This document shows positions 7,771 to 17,054 of a stretch of DNA of 64,000 bases, one piece after another. The translations under genes and the position numbers were made by a program. The stretch is from Rhizobium sp. WYCCWR10014 (GTDB lineage: Bacteria; Pseudomonadota; Alphaproteobacteria; Rhizobiales; Rhizobiaceae), in NCBI RefSeq assembly GCF_001657485.1, contig NZ_LXFU01000052.1, positions 62,001 to 126,000 on the forward strand. Reading direction: 5' to 3'. Position 1 is the first letter of the stretch; every line of letters begins with the position of its first letter. A model generated the notes under the pieces. That model did no database searches. It had not been told where the DNA came from and was given only the letters and a program-made list of their open reading frames with translations.

Positions 7771-8880
7771 TCAGTATAGAATCGAGCGTTCCGTTTCCTT
7801 GTCGAACAGCTGCGCATTGGTCATATCGGCGACCAGGCTCGCCTCCTCGCCGATATCGGGCCGATAGCGCGGCGAGACCCGGGCGATCAGATTGCGCCCG
7901 CCTGCCACCATGTTCAGGTGCACTTCCGAGCCCATGGGCTCGGCAAGCTCGACGACCGCCTTGAGGGGCGCCAGGTTCTCCGGTGCGATGTCGGCCGGCG
8001 GCAGCTCGTGGAAATTCTCCGGGCGGATGCCGAGCACCAGTTCGCGGCCCTCGTATGGCGCGATCCTGCTCTTGTCGAAATGGGCAGGCAGCGGCAGTTC
8101 CCGGCCGTCGAAGACGGCAACGTAGCCGTCGCCCCGGCGCAGAATGGTCGAGGGCAGCATGTTCATCTGCGGCGCGCCGATAAAGCCGGCGACGAACATA
8201 TTGACCGGACGGTCATAGAGGTTCTGCGGCGTATCCACCTGCTGGATATGTCCGTCCTTCATGACGACGATCCGGTCCGCCATGGTCATAGCCTCCACCT
8301 GGTCGTGGGTGACATAGATGAAGGTGGCGTTGAGGCGCTTGTGCAGCTTGGTGATTTCCGAGCGCATCGTGCCGCGCAGCTTGGCATCGAGATTGGAAAG
8401 CGGCTCGTCGAGGAGGAAGACAGCCGGATTGCGCACCATCGCGCGGCCAAGCGCGACGCGCTGGCGCTGCCCGCCCGAAAGCGCCTTCGGCTTGCGGTTA
8501 AGGAGATGGCTGATGTCGAGGATCCTGGCGGCGTCCTGCACCTGGGCATCGATGAAGTCGCGGGATACCTTCCTGAGCTGCAACCCGAACGCCATGTTCT
8601 TGTAGACGGTCATATGCGGATAGAGCGCATAGTTCTGGAAAACCATGGCGATATCCCGATCCTTGGAGGGAACGTCGTTCATGACGTCGCCACCGATCTT
8701 GAGCTCTCCTCCCGATATCTCCTCGAGGCCGGCGATCATCCGCAGCGTCGTCGATTTGCCGCAGCCCGACGGGCCGACCAGGATGATGAATTCCTTGTCA
8801 GCGATTTCGAGGTCGATGTCGTGGACGACGGTGAGCGCGCCGTAGGATTTGTTCAGCTCTTTAAGCGAAATGCTGGCCAT
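7771..8880 (-). CDS. CUT1-type ABC importer ATPase (UgpC/MsmK-like)
   Basis: This is the cytoplasmic ATPase energising sugar import. Walker A is GPSGCGKSTT, the Q-loop follows in MVFQNYALYPHM, the signature is LSGGQRQRVALGRAM, Walker B is VFLLDEPLSNLDA, and the switch His is in YVTHDQVEAMT. The C-terminal ~130 residues form the OB-fold regulatory domain usual for UgpC/MalK-type ATPases (369 residues in total). An AGGAGG ribosome site precedes the start, 15 bp after the GH88 stop. Related ATPases can serve several importers, so this one could also power the fucoside importer at 25.5-28.7 kb. Confidence 0.95.
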   Translation of the reverse strand: MASISLKELNKSYGALTVVHDIDLEIADKEFIILVGPSGCGKSTTLRMIAGLEEISGGELKIGGDVMNDVPSKDRDIAMVFQNYALYPHMTVYKNMAFGLQLRKVSRDFIDAQVQDAARILDISHLLNRKPKALSGGQRQRVALGRAMVRNPAVFLLDEPLSNLDAKLRGTMRSEITKLHKRLNATFIYVTHDQVEAMTMADRIVVMKDGHIQQVDTPQNLYDRPVNMFVAGFIGAPQMNMLPSTILRRGDGYVAVFDGRELPLPAHFDKSRIAPYEGRELVLGIRPENFHELPPADIAPENLAPLKAVVELAEPMGSEVHLNMVAGGRNLIARVSPRYRPDIGEEASLVADMTNAQLFDKETERSILY

Positions 8881-8895
8881 CGGGTCCTCCTGAAT

Positions 8896-10068
8896 TCACC
8901 AATAGGAAGACCAGCTGCGCGAAAGGCGCGTCAAAGCTTCCATGTAATAATAATCTCCCCAGGAGACGCATTCATCGACACCCTCGCCGCGGCAGGTGTT
9001 GAAGGGCGATTTCTTCGAATAGGTGGCGTGCAGCACCAGGCCGTTGGAGACGGCTGGGTCCTTGACCGCGTAGTGATCGGCAAGGCTCTTCATCATGCGG
9101 CGCGCCAGCGTGCGATAGCGTGCGGCCGGTTCCGGCTCGACGAGATCGGCCATTTCCAGAAGGCCGCAGGCGGTGATCGACGCCGACGAGCTGTCGCGCG
9201 GCTCGCCGTCGCCGTCCGAAAAGACGAGATCCCAATACGGCACCATGTCGGCCGGCAGCCGGTTGAGATAGAAGGCAAGCAGCCGGTCGAAAGTCCGGCG
9301 ATATTCCTCAATCCGCTCATAGCGATAGGAGAGCGCCATTCCCGCGATGGCCCAGGCCTGTCCGCGCGCCCAGGCGCTGTCGTCCCTGTAACCCTGCTTG
9401 GTGGCGCCGCGCACCGGCGCTCCCGTGACCGGGTCCATGTAGAAGGTATGATAGGTGGAATCGTCGGGCCGCACCGAATTGGCGAGCGTGGTGCGGGCGT
9501 GAATGAGAGCGATCTCACGGTATTTCGGATCGCCGGTCTCGCGGCTCGCCCAGTAGAGAAGCGGCAGGTTCAAAAGGCAATCGATGATGTAGCGGTATTC
9601 TTCCGCCACCCCCTTGCGGCCCCAGGCCTGGATGAACTGGCCGACGGGCTGGAAACGCTCGATGAGCTGGTCGGCGGCCAGGATCGCGGCCTTGCGGCCA
9701 TCCTCGTCTCCGACGAGCTTCCAGGCGGCGATGCAGGAAGGCGAATACAGGAAGCCCATGTCGTGATGATCCGTCTCGATGCGGTTCACGATCCGATGCA
9801 GGAACGACTGGACCTGGACCTGCGCGGCATCGCGGAAAACCGCCTCGCCGCTATGCTCGAAAGCAAGCCACAGCTCTCCGGGCCAGAAACCAGCGGTCCA
9901 TTGGTCGTTCGCCACGGCGGGATAGAAATTTCCGACGCTCGAATGGTTCTGCGAGGCATGGGTGAAGGCGGGCAAGTTGCGCCTGATCTGCTCGACGGCA
10001 AGATCGAGCGCGGCTTTGACCTCCGGATCGCTGATCGGCTGCGGGGCGACGGACGAGACGGCGTTCAT
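8896..10068 (-). CDS. GH88 unsaturated glucuronyl hydrolase
   Basis: GH88 enzymes remove the 4,5-unsaturated uronic acid left by polysaccharide lyases, by a hydration mechanism. The 390-residue protein carries the two key Asp residues of the family: D103 in HHDMGF (equivalent to D88 of Bacillus UGL) and D163 in IIDCLLNLPLLYW (equivalent to D149). Further typical motifs are KQGYRDDSAWARGQAWAIAG and WGDYYYMEALTRL. There is no signal peptide, so it is cytosolic and acts after import. It lies 4 bp after the permease stop in the importer operon and opposite a lyase gene, forming a lyase, import and hydrolysis route. Confidence 0.93.
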   Translation of the reverse strand: MNAVSSVAPQPISDPEVKAALDLAVEQIRRNLPAFTHASQNHSSVGNFYPAVANDQWTAGFWPGELWLAFEHSGEAVFRDAAQVQVQSFLHRIVNRIETDHHDMGFLYSPSCIAAWKLVGDEDGRKAAILAADQLIERFQPVGQFIQAWGRKGVAEEYRYIIDCLLNLPLLYWASRETGDPKYREIALIHARTTLANSVRPDDSTYHTFYMDPVTGAPVRGATKQGYRDDSAWARGQAWAIAGMALSYRYERIEEYRRTFDRLLAFYLNRLPADMVPYWDLVFSDGDGEPRDSSSASITACGLLEMADLVEPEPAARYRTLARRMMKSLADHYAVKDPAVSNGLVLHATYSKKSPFNTCRGEGVDECVSWGDYYYMEALTRLSRSWSSYW

Positions 10069-10072
10069 GGGT

Positions 10073-10909
10073 TTAACCCTTCAGTCCCGTCGAGGCGATG
10101 CCCTCGACGAAGAAGCGCTGGAGAGAGAGGAAGACGACGAGAACCGGAATGAGGGCGACGACGGAGGCTGCCATGATGAGCCCGTATTCGGCCGAATATT
10201 GCGAGATGAACATGCGCAGGCCGATCTGGACGGTCTTCAGCTCGGTCTTGGTCAGGTAGATCATCGGCCCGAGAAAATCGTTCCAGGTGGTTACGAAGGT
10301 GAAGATCGTCAGCGTCGAGAGCGCGGGCTTCGACAGCGGCAGCATGATGCGCGCCCAGATCTGGTATTCGTTCATGCCATCGATGCGGGCCGCCTCGCAG
10401 AGCTCGGTCGGGATCGACATGTAGAACTGCCGCATCAGGAAGACCCCGAAGGCGGTGAAAGCCTGCAAGCAGATCAGCGCCAGATGGGTGTTGTTGAGGC
10501 CGAATTCGCGCATCAGCAGGAATTGCGGCACCATATAGACCTGCCAGGGCATGGCGATGGTGGCGATGTAGCCGAGGAACAGGGTGTTCTTGTAGGGGAA
10601 ATTCAGTTTCGCGAAGGCGTAGGCGGCAAAGCTGGAGGTCAAAAGCTGCAGCAGCGTGACGATGATCGTCAGCTTCGACGTGTTGTAGATGAAGAGCGCA
10701 AGCGGGATCTTCGTCCAGATATCGACGTAGTTATGCCATTGCGGTTCGGACGGTATCCACTCGATCGGGAAGGCGAAGACGTCGCGGCTGAGCTTCAGGG
10801 ATGCCGAGAGCATCCAGGCGAAGGGCATCAGCATGATGAGCGTGACAGCGATGACGATGGCGTAGATCGCGACCGATTTGAGGGTCACCTTGCGTCCTGC
10901 GACCCTCAT
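10073..10909 (-). CDS. ABC sugar importer permease (MalG/UgpE-like)
   Basis: This inner-membrane permease has about six transmembrane segments and 278 residues. The EAA coupling motif is EAARIDGMNEYQIWARIMLP, which docks on the ATPase. The start ATG overlaps the stop of the partner permease (ATGA, 10906-10909), so translation is coupled. It forms a heterodimer with the product of 10906-11862 and works with the ATPase and binding protein of the same operon. Confidence 0.93.
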   Translation of the reverse strand: MRVAGRKVTLKSVAIYAIVIAVTLIMLMPFAWMLSASLKLSRDVFAFPIEWIPSEPQWHNYVDIWTKIPLALFIYNTSKLTIIVTLLQLLTSSFAAYAFAKLNFPYKNTLFLGYIATIAMPWQVYMVPQFLLMREFGLNNTHLALICLQAFTAFGVFLMRQFYMSIPTELCEAARIDGMNEYQIWARIMLPLSKPALSTLTIFTFVTTWNDFLGPMIYLTKTELKTVQIGLRMFISQYSAEYGLIMAASVVALIPVLVVFLSLQRFFVEGIASTGLKG

Positions 10910-11862
10910 TCACCATCCTCCCTTTGACGCCGGAACTGGAAGACGGTGACGGCGAGCACGAGGAAGAACAGAACGAGCGCGACCATGCTGGAATAGCCGA
11001 GATCCCAGGAAATGAAGGCCTCGTTGTAGATGTGGTAGACGAGGACGAGCGTCGAGGTGCCAGGCCCACCCTGGGTGATCATGTAGATCTGGTCGAACAC
11101 CTTGAAGGACTGGATCGTCAGCATGACGGTGACGAAGAAGGTCGTCGGTCCGAGCTGCGGCACGGTGACATGGATGAACTTCTGCCAGGAATTGGCGCCA
11201 TCGAGATCGGCCGCCTCATAGAGCTCTGCATTGATGCCCTGCAGGCCGGCCAGATAGATGACCATGTAATAGCCCATGTTCTTCCAGATGCCGAAGAGGA
11301 TCACCGTCACCATCGCCCAGTGGCGATCGGCCGCCCATCCCGGCATGTTCTTGGGATCGAGGCCAAGCGTGTAGAGGATCATGTTCACAGGTCCCATCTC
11401 GGGATTGAAGATCATGTTCCAGACGACCGCGACGGCCACCAGCGAAGCGACATAGGGGAAGAACATCGCCGTGCGGAAGAAATCGCGCCCCGCGATCTTC
11501 TGATTGAGAAGTACGGCAAGGCCGAGTGCGCAGACGAGCGTCGCCGGCACGGAAGCGACCGTATAGATGACCGTGTTCCAGAACGCCGCGATAAAGGCCT
11601 TGTCGTCGAAGAGCCGCCAGAAATTGTCGAGGCCGGCGAAGGTGATCGCATTCGAACCGTCCCAATGCATGAAGGCAAGCACGAAGGCGAACAGGATCGG
11701 GCCGAGCGTGAAGACGGCAAAGCCGAGGAAGTTCGGCGCAATGAAGGAGTAGGCGACGAGCGCGCTGCGTATCCTGCGTTGACGCTTGGATAAGACCGCG
11801 ACTTTTCGGCTTGGGATTGCCGGAGAGCCATCCGTCGCGATGACCGAATTCGATAGGGACAC
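10906..11862 (-). CDS. ABC sugar importer permease (MalF/UgpA-like)
   Basis: This is a membrane permease of the CUT1 class with the EAA loop YEAADLDGANSWQKFIHVTV and the usual family ending. It is the first gene of the seven-gene minus-strand operon. I prefer a GTG start at 11862 (VSLSNSVIATDG) because AGAGGAGG lies 7 bases upstream. In-frame starts further upstream (11892 and 11919) would overlap that ribosome site and the promoter region. The operon diverges from the lyase gene at 12024, with ~160 bp of shared regulatory DNA. Confidence 0.9.
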   Translation of the reverse strand: MSLSNSVIATDGSPAIPSRKVAVLSKRQRRIRSALVAYSFIAPNFLGFAVFTLGPILFAFVLAFMHWDGSNAITFAGLDNFWRLFDDKAFIAAFWNTVIYTVASVPATLVCALGLAVLLNQKIAGRDFFRTAMFFPYVASLVAVAVVWNMIFNPEMGPVNMILYTLGLDPKNMPGWAADRHWAMVTVILFGIWKNMGYYMVIYLAGLQGINAELYEAADLDGANSWQKFIHVTVPQLGPTTFFVTVMLTIQSFKVFDQIYMITQGGPGTSTLVLVYHIYNEAFISWDLGYSSMVALVLFFLVLAVTVFQFRRQREDGE

Positions 11863-11907
11863 CGATGCCTCCTCTTCCTCCCGCAACGACATAGCACATA
11901 TCCGGTA

Positions 11908-11935
11908 TTGGTCAAACAAGTTATGAACAGGTCAT
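11908..11935. promoter_or_regulatory. Candidate GntR/FCD-type operators in divergent promoter
   Basis: TTGGTCAAACAA (11908-11919) is one mismatch from the TGGTNNNACCA half-symmetric pattern of FadR/UxuR-like regulators. ATGA-ACAGG-TCAT (11923-11935) is a second short inverted repeat. They lie between the importer operon and the lyase gene, so one regulator could control both directions. The only FCD regulator in the window is at 21847, and its link to this site is unproven. Confidence 0.35.
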
Positions 11936-12023
11936 ACGAATTTTATGGAAAGCGCCAAATACATATGATAGGTGAGCATGAAGACCAAACGACCATCGAT
12001 GCTTTTCCGGTACGGGGAGAGAC

Positions 12024-13820
12024 ATGTTCAGCGAGATTTCAGGGGAGCTGCCGGATGTGCTGGGCGATTTCATGCCTGGGGCGGTGGGCTCCGATCGCCC
12101 CAGATGGAACTCCGTGCCGCAGTCGGTACGGGAGCTGGTCGTTGGCGAGGCCGAAGAGACGCTTGCGCGCGCCTTTCCGCTGATTACGGCTTCGGACTAC
12201 CGGGAGTATACCGAGACGGGTAACCGTGCGGGCTTTGAGGAGCTTTATTTCACGCGGCGGCGGATGCTCAACAATCTGGTGCTCGGCGAACTCATCGAAG
12301 GCAAGGCGCGGTTCCTGCCGAAGATCATCGACGGCATCTTCCTGATTGCGGAGGAGAGCGGATGGCAGCTTCCGGCGCATAATGCCTATGAACGAAGCGG
12401 CGCGCGGCTGCCGCTTCCCGACAATTCGCAGCCTGTCATCGATCTCTTCGCCGCCGAAACAGCCGCCCTGCTGGCCACCGTCGTCGCATTGTTTCGCGAC
12501 GAGCTCGAGGGCATCAGCCCCGAGATTGCGGCACGCGTGGAGCGCGAGATCGAGATCCGAATCCTCTCGCCCTATCTCGGCCGGCATTTCTGGTGGATGG
12601 GCCGCGGTGAGGAGCGGATGAACAACTGGACGGCATGGATAAGCCAGAACGTCCTGTTGACGGTCTTCTCCCTGAAAACCGATCAGCCCACGCGTCACGC
12701 CGTCGTCGAAAAGGCGCTCGGCAGCCTCGACGCCTTCCTGAAGGACTATGCCGAGGACGGTGCCTGCGAAGAGGGTGTGCTCTACTACCGCCACGCCGCG
12801 CTCTGCCTGCATGGCGCGTTGACCATCCTGGATGCCGTGGCGCCCGGCCTATTCGCCGGGGTCTGGCGGCAGCCGAAGATCCGCAACATGGCCGAATATA
12901 TTGCCCATATGCATGTGGCCGGCCGCTACTATTTCAACTTCGCGGATTCCTCCGCGGTGGTCGAACCCTGCAGCGCGCGGGAATATCTGTTCGGACAGGC
13001 GGTCGGCTCCGAGATGCTGGCTGAGTTCGCTGCGGCCGACAGGGCCGCTTCTGTCAATCCGCACCTGCCCGGGGAATGGAACCTTTGGTATCGCGTGCAG
13101 GAACTGCTGGCCGGCCCGACGCTTCCCGCTGCCGCCCCGCCGCCGCCTGCGTCCAGGCGCGATATCTTCTATCCCGGCATCGGCTTGTTCATTGCCCGCG
13201 ACCGGCAGTTTTCGCTTGCCGTCAAGGGCGGCAACAATGGCGAAGGCCACAATCACAACGATGTCGGAAGCGTCACGCTTTACAAGAACGGACGTCCGTT
13301 CCTGATCGATGTCGGCGTCGAGACCTATACCGCAAAGACGTTTTCGGCGCGGCGCTACGAGATATGGACGATGCAGTCGGCTTTCCACAACCTGCCGACG
13401 TTCGCAGGCGTCATGCAGTCGGCCGGCGAAGCCTTTGGCGCGCGCGATGTCGAGGTCGAGTTTGACGAGGAGCACGCGCGCTTATCGCTCGATATATCAG
13501 GCGCCTATCCCCCCGAGGCACAGCTGCACAGCTATCGGCGTGTCGTTTCCCTGCTGCGCGGCCGCCACGTCGAGATCGTCGATACCTATGGCGGGGGCAA
13601 GCCGGCGGTCCTGTCTTTGATGACATGTTTGGTGCCGACCGTCGGCCCCGACAGGATCGATCTGGCCGACCTCGGCAGCATTTTCGCCCAGGGCGCCGGC
13701 GAGATCGAAATCGATGAAATCATCGTGGACGACGCCCGGCTGAGATCGGCCTGGCCCGAGAAAATCTATCGGCTTCGCGTGCCGCTTGCCGGTGGGCTGC
13801 TGAGATTGCGGATCGTCTAG
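12024..13820 (+). CDS. Heparinase II/III-like polysaccharide lyase
   Basis: The 598-residue protein has an N-terminal alpha-helical toroid (to about residue 370) with the NNWTAWISQN motif at 200-209. A C-terminal heparinase II/III beta domain follows, marked by GNNGEGHNHNDVGSVTLY at 403-420, where H409 and H411 are candidate metal or catalytic residues. Family members cleave uronic acid-containing polymers by beta-elimination, leaving an unsaturated uronide that GH88 would remove. No signal peptide is seen, so it probably acts on imported oligosaccharides. The substrate is unknown. Its stop codon TAG overlaps the start of RIME1 copy 2. Confidence 0.85.
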   Translation: MFSEISGELPDVLGDFMPGAVGSDRPRWNSVPQSVRELVVGEAEETLARAFPLITASDYREYTETGNRAGFEELYFTRRRMLNNLVLGELIEGKARFLPKIIDGIFLIAEESGWQLPAHNAYERSGARLPLPDNSQPVIDLFAAETAALLATVVALFRDELEGISPEIAARVEREIEIRILSPYLGRHFWWMGRGEERMNNWTAWISQNVLLTVFSLKTDQPTRHAVVEKALGSLDAFLKDYAEDGACEEGVLYYRHAALCLHGALTILDAVAPGLFAGVWRQPKIRNMAEYIAHMHVAGRYYFNFADSSAVVEPCSAREYLFGQAVGSEMLAEFAAADRAASVNPHLPGEWNLWYRVQELLAGPTLPAAAPPPPASRRDIFYPGIGLFIARDRQFSLAVKGGNNGEGHNHNDVGSVTLYKNGRPFLIDVGVETYTAKTFSARRYEIWTMQSAFHNLPTFAGVMQSAGEAFGARDVEVEFDEEHARLSLDISGAYPPEAQLHSYRRVVSLLRGRHVEIVDTYGGGKPAVLSLMTCLVPTVGPDRIDLADLGSIFAQGAGEIEIDEIIVDDARLRSAWPEKIYRLRVPLAGGLLRLRIV

Positions 13821-13931
13821 AACAGGATGATTTAGGCTGGAGCCGCCTAAAGTCTGAATCCTGTTCTAAATTAAAGAGTTAGAGCATGATGTCGTCCGAA
13901 AATCGCTCACACTTTTCGGCCATCATGCTCA
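13819..13931 (+). repeat. RIME1 intergenic mosaic element, copy 2
   Basis: It consists of two palindromes: AGAACAGGATGATTTAGGC with CTGAATCCTGTTCT, then AGAGCATGATGTCGTCCG with CGGCCATCATGCTC. The first bases complete the TAG stop of the lyase gene, and the element ends just before the GGGGAGG ribosome site of the next gene. It therefore fills the whole space between two same-strand genes and would be transcribed with them. Confidence 0.88.
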
Positions 13932-13944
13932 GGGGAGGACGAGC

Positions 13945-14820
13945 ATGGAATTGACGCTGAAGATCGTGGATGCCGATGGGGCAGTGCTGGCGAGTTCCAC
14001 AGACCGGGACGAGACGTTCCTGGTCTATCGCCAGACTTATCGCGAAGGCGATTGCGTGGTCGTGGAGGTCTCCGAGCCCGGACATGTCTTCCTCTCCCTT
14101 GATGGCGCGGTCCAACCCGGCCTGGTCTATATGAAAGAAGGCGGCTATTCGCTCTCCGTGCCCTTCGGCGACAAACGCAAGCCCTATTCGCCGAATGCCT
14201 TCAGGGGCGATATCCACCGGCTTTCAGCTCGAAGCACGCGGCCGGACGAGATCATTCACCGGCGCAATCTCGCCCTCAACCCCTGGGACGATCACGCCAA
14301 TCGGACGCTGTTTCCGCATGCGCGCGCCAATGTCGAAACCCGGGGCGAAGCGGTCTTTGCCGCGCGTAACGCGATCGACGGCGAAAAGGCCAACGACGAT
14401 CACGGCTTCTGGCCCTATACGAGCTGGGGCATCAACCGCGATCCGCAAGCGGCGCTGACGGTGGAATTCGGCAGGCCGGTCAGGATCGACGAGATCGTTT
14501 TCTATCTCCGGGCCGACTTTCCGCATGATTCCTGGTGGGAAAAGGCCAGCGTCACCTTCTCGAACGGCAAGACCTCCTGCTTTCCGCTGGTAAAATCGGG
14601 CGTCGCCCAGGCCTTTCCGATAGAGCCCTGCATCGTCGAATGGGTGGAACTTCACGGTCTGATCAAGGCCGAGGACGCCTCGCCCTATCCGGCGCTGACC
14701 CAGATCGAAATCTGGGGAACCGAGGTACAGGAAGCCGGGACGTCACGGTTGCGGTTGAAGACCATTCCGGAAGCGCCGACGGGGGCGCTCGTTGACGACG
14801 CTTACGGCGATCCCAGGTGA
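13945..14820 (+). CDS. Carbohydrate-binding-like protein (291 aa)
   Basis: I do not recognise a named family. The protein is beta-rich and has no signal peptide. The central and C-terminal part (about residues 130-275) looks like an F5/8C (discoidin/CBM32-like) galactose-binding jelly roll: A-N-V-E-T-R, an AIDGEKANDDHGFWPYTSWG segment and PVRIDEIVFYLRADFPHDSW fit that fold. The N-terminal part (1-80) is another small beta domain. It follows the heparinase-like lyase across RIME1 and a good GGGGAGG ribosome site, so a role in the uronide locus is likely, either as a sugar-binding protein or as an enzyme of an unrecognised class. Confidence 0.65.
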   Translation: MELTLKIVDADGAVLASSTDRDETFLVYRQTYREGDCVVVEVSEPGHVFLSLDGAVQPGLVYMKEGGYSLSVPFGDKRKPYSPNAFRGDIHRLSARSTRPDEIIHRRNLALNPWDDHANRTLFPHARANVETRGEAVFAARNAIDGEKANDDHGFWPYTSWGINRDPQAALTVEFGRPVRIDEIVFYLRADFPHDSWWEKASVTFSNGKTSCFPLVKSGVAQAFPIEPCIVEWVELHGLIKAEDASPYPALTQIEIWGTEVQEAGTSRLRLKTIPEAPTGALVDDAYGDPR

Positions 14821-14919
14821 TAGCATCTCTTTCTGCTTCGGTCGGGAACAGAGGCCAAGCATCAGCGGTGGAAACTGTGTCACGCTTGTCAGACCGTTTG
14901 CACGTGCTAGGAAGGTCGG

Positions 14920-15588
14920 ATGAGACTGCTTGTGGTGGAGGACAACAAGGATCTGGCGGCCTGGCTGGGTAAAGCCCTGCGACAGGCGCAATACGCTATC
15001 GACATCGCCCATGACGGCGAGGACGCGGAGCATATGCTCAAGGTGGCGGAGTATTCAGCGATGATCCTCGATCTGGCGCTGCCCAAGCTTGACGGATTGA
15101 CGCTGTTGAAGCGGTTGCGGCAGTCCGGAAACAAGCTGCCGGTCATCATCTTGACTGCGAATGCGAGCCTGGACGGCCGTGTTGCAGGGCTTGACAGCGG
15201 CGCCGACGATTATCTCGCCAAACCCTTTGAAATCGCCGAGCTCGAAGCGAGGATTCGTGCAGTGGTCCGCCGCGGCCAGGACCGGGCATCGTCCGAGATT
15301 ACCGTCGGCAACCTGCGTTTCTTCGGCGGGACGCGGCAGTTTTTCGTCGCAGGCGAGCCGCTGCAGCTGACGCCGCGCGAATATGCCGTTCTTGAACAGC
15401 TTGTCATGAAGCTGGGCAACACCGTCTCGAAAGCCGCCCTTTCTGAAAGCGTGTTCGGTTTCGACGACGAGGCGGATCCGAGCGCCATCGAAATCTACGT
15501 CCACAGGCTACGAAAGAAGCTCGAGAGCAGTTCGGTTCAAATTGCCACGTTGCGCGGACTTGGTTATCTCCTCAGACATGTCCAGTAG
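14920..15588 (+). CDS. OmpR-family response regulator (TctD/QseB-like)
   Basis: The 222-residue DNA-binding response regulator has a receiver domain (1-115) with acidic residues E7 and D8, phosphoacceptor D51 (MILDLALPKLDG), and K101 in LAKPF. A winged-helix domain (~125-220) ends with EIYVHRLRKKLESSSVQI, then TLRGLGYLL. AGGAAGG precedes the start. Its stop overlaps the start of the kinase gene. The pair resembles TctDE-type systems, which often control uptake of organic acids. The convergent ABC importer at 17-19.9 kb is a possible target, but this is only positional. Confidence 0.92.
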   Translation: MRLLVVEDNKDLAAWLGKALRQAQYAIDIAHDGEDAEHMLKVAEYSAMILDLALPKLDGLTLLKRLRQSGNKLPVIILTANASLDGRVAGLDSGADDYLAKPFEIAELEARIRAVVRRGQDRASSEITVGNLRFFGGTRQFFVAGEPLQLTPREYAVLEQLVMKLGNTVSKAALSESVFGFDDEADPSAIEIYVHRLRKKLESSSVQIATLRGLGYLLRHVQ

Positions 15589-16978
15589 CCTCGTCACCAA
15601 GGTGGGCGCGATGATCGCTCGGCTCAGCCAGAGCCTGAGGGTGCAACTGCTCTGCTGGGTGCTGCTGACCCTGTTCGGCGCGATCGGCTTCAATCTCTAC
15701 GACAGCTTCTGGACGGCGGACGCCACAGCAAAGCTGGTGACGGATCGAACACTTCTGGCATCGGCGCGCGTCATTGCCGAAGCCGTCCGCGTCGACGAGG
15801 GCGGCAATGTTCAGGTGGACGTGCCGCCTGCCGCGCTGGAGATGTTTGATACGGGCTTTGGCGACCGGGTGTCTTATCAGGTCATCACCGCGTGGGGCAG
15901 TCTGGTCAGCGGCTTTCCCGACCTGCCGTTGCCGTCCGTCCAGCGCACCGGTGAGGATCGTGCGTTCCACGGTGCCGATGTGCGCGTCATGATGCTCGAC
16001 CATCCTGTCGTCGGCCTTCCCGATGATGGCGCGATCTCCGTCACCGTCGCCGTTACGCATCACAGCCAGTATGCGATGCGAAGGCAATTGTGGCTCTCAG
16101 ATTTTTCGAAGCAGTTCGTGCTCGTCTTCGTCGCAAGCCTGGTGACCATCCTCGGCCTTCAGCGGGGCCTGACCCCTGCGCTGAGGCTGCGGGACGCCCT
16201 GCGCCAGCGCGGGCGTAACCGTCTCGATCCGCTGCCGCCGGAGATGGTGCAGAGCGAGCTGCGGCCGCTCGTTCACGCCCTGAACGACTACATGGAGCGC
16301 GTCCAGAACCAGATGGCCGCGCAGCGACGGTTCGTATCGAATGCCGCGCATCAACTCAGAACACCGCTGGCGCTGATTTCGACGCAGGCGAGCGTGGCGG
16401 CCCGCGAAGCCGATGCGTCTCGCCGCGACGAGGCGCTTTTCGCCCTTCGTGCCAGCACGAAGCAGATTTCGCGTCTCGCCAGCCAGCTCCTCACCTTGTC
16501 ACGGGCCGAGCCCGGAAGCCGGCGCCCGCGCAGCGATGCGACCGACCTTACGAAGGCTGCCCGCGAGATCCTGGAAGTGCATGCCGAAGAGGCGCTCAAG
16601 CGCAACATCGACGTCGGACTGGAAGCCGTCCACCCGGTCATTGTCGACGGCGACGCGACGATGTTGCGCGAGATGTTGGTCAACCTCATAGACAATGCGA
16701 TCCGCTATACCCGCCCGAATGGACAGGTGACCGTCGCCGTCGGGCAGGCGGACGGCAACGCCGTCGTGACCGTCGAGGACAACGGGCCGGGTATTCCAAG
16801 CGGGGAGCGCGAGCAGGTTTTCGAACGATTCTACCGGGTCATGGGGACCGAAGGCGAGGGGAGCGGTCTGGGGCTTGCGATCGTTCGGGAGGTCGTCGAA
16901 GGCGCTGGAGGTTCAGTCTCGCTCGATGATGCGGAAGGCGGTGGGCTCGTCGTGACGGTGCGGCTGCCGCTCGCTTAG
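15578..16978 (+). CDS. Sensor histidine kinase (TctE-like)
   Basis: This 466-residue inner-membrane kinase starts at ATG 15578, overlapping the regulator gene by 11 bases. Transmembrane segments lie at about 21-43 and 179-195, enclosing a ~135-residue periplasmic sensor part. The phosphoacceptor is H258 in FVSNAAHQLRTPLALI, followed by the N-box NLIDNAIRYTRPN, the G1 box VEDNGPGIP and the G2 box GEGSGLGLAIV. The N-terminal sensor resembles the 2CSK_N domain of TctE-type kinases. The signal it senses is unknown. Confidence 0.92.
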   Translation: MSSSLVTKVGAMIARLSQSLRVQLLCWVLLTLFGAIGFNLYDSFWTADATAKLVTDRTLLASARVIAEAVRVDEGGNVQVDVPPAALEMFDTGFGDRVSYQVITAWGSLVSGFPDLPLPSVQRTGEDRAFHGADVRVMMLDHPVVGLPDDGAISVTVAVTHHSQYAMRRQLWLSDFSKQFVLVFVASLVTILGLQRGLTPALRLRDALRQRGRNRLDPLPPEMVQSELRPLVHALNDYMERVQNQMAAQRRFVSNAAHQLRTPLALISTQASVAAREADASRRDEALFALRASTKQISRLASQLLTLSRAEPGSRRPRSDATDLTKAAREILEVHAEEALKRNIDVGLEAVHPVIVDGDATMLREMLVNLIDNAIRYTRPNGQVTVAVGQADGNAVVTVEDNGPGIPSGEREQVFERFYRVMGTEGEGSGLGLAIVREVVEGAGGSVSLDDAEGGGLVVTVRLPLA

Positions 16979-16993
16979 ACCTAAGTGCATCAA

Positions 16994-17022
16994 AGAAGGC
17001 CGGGCATCGCGCCCGGCCTTCT
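16994..17022. terminator. Bidirectional hairpin terminator
   Basis: GAAGGCCGGGC (16995-17005) and GCCCGGCCTTC (17011-17021) form a perfect 11-bp stem between the convergent kinase and ABC permease genes. No long T-tract follows on either strand. Confidence 0.65.
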
Positions 17023-17054
17023 GGTCGATCTGCCTTGGGAGGAGGTCGATTTGA

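Noticed and set aside
7918..10152. Plus-strand open frame of 744 codons over the ATPase and GH88 genes
   Set aside because: It is antisense to two certain genes, has no recognisable domain and no good ribosome site.
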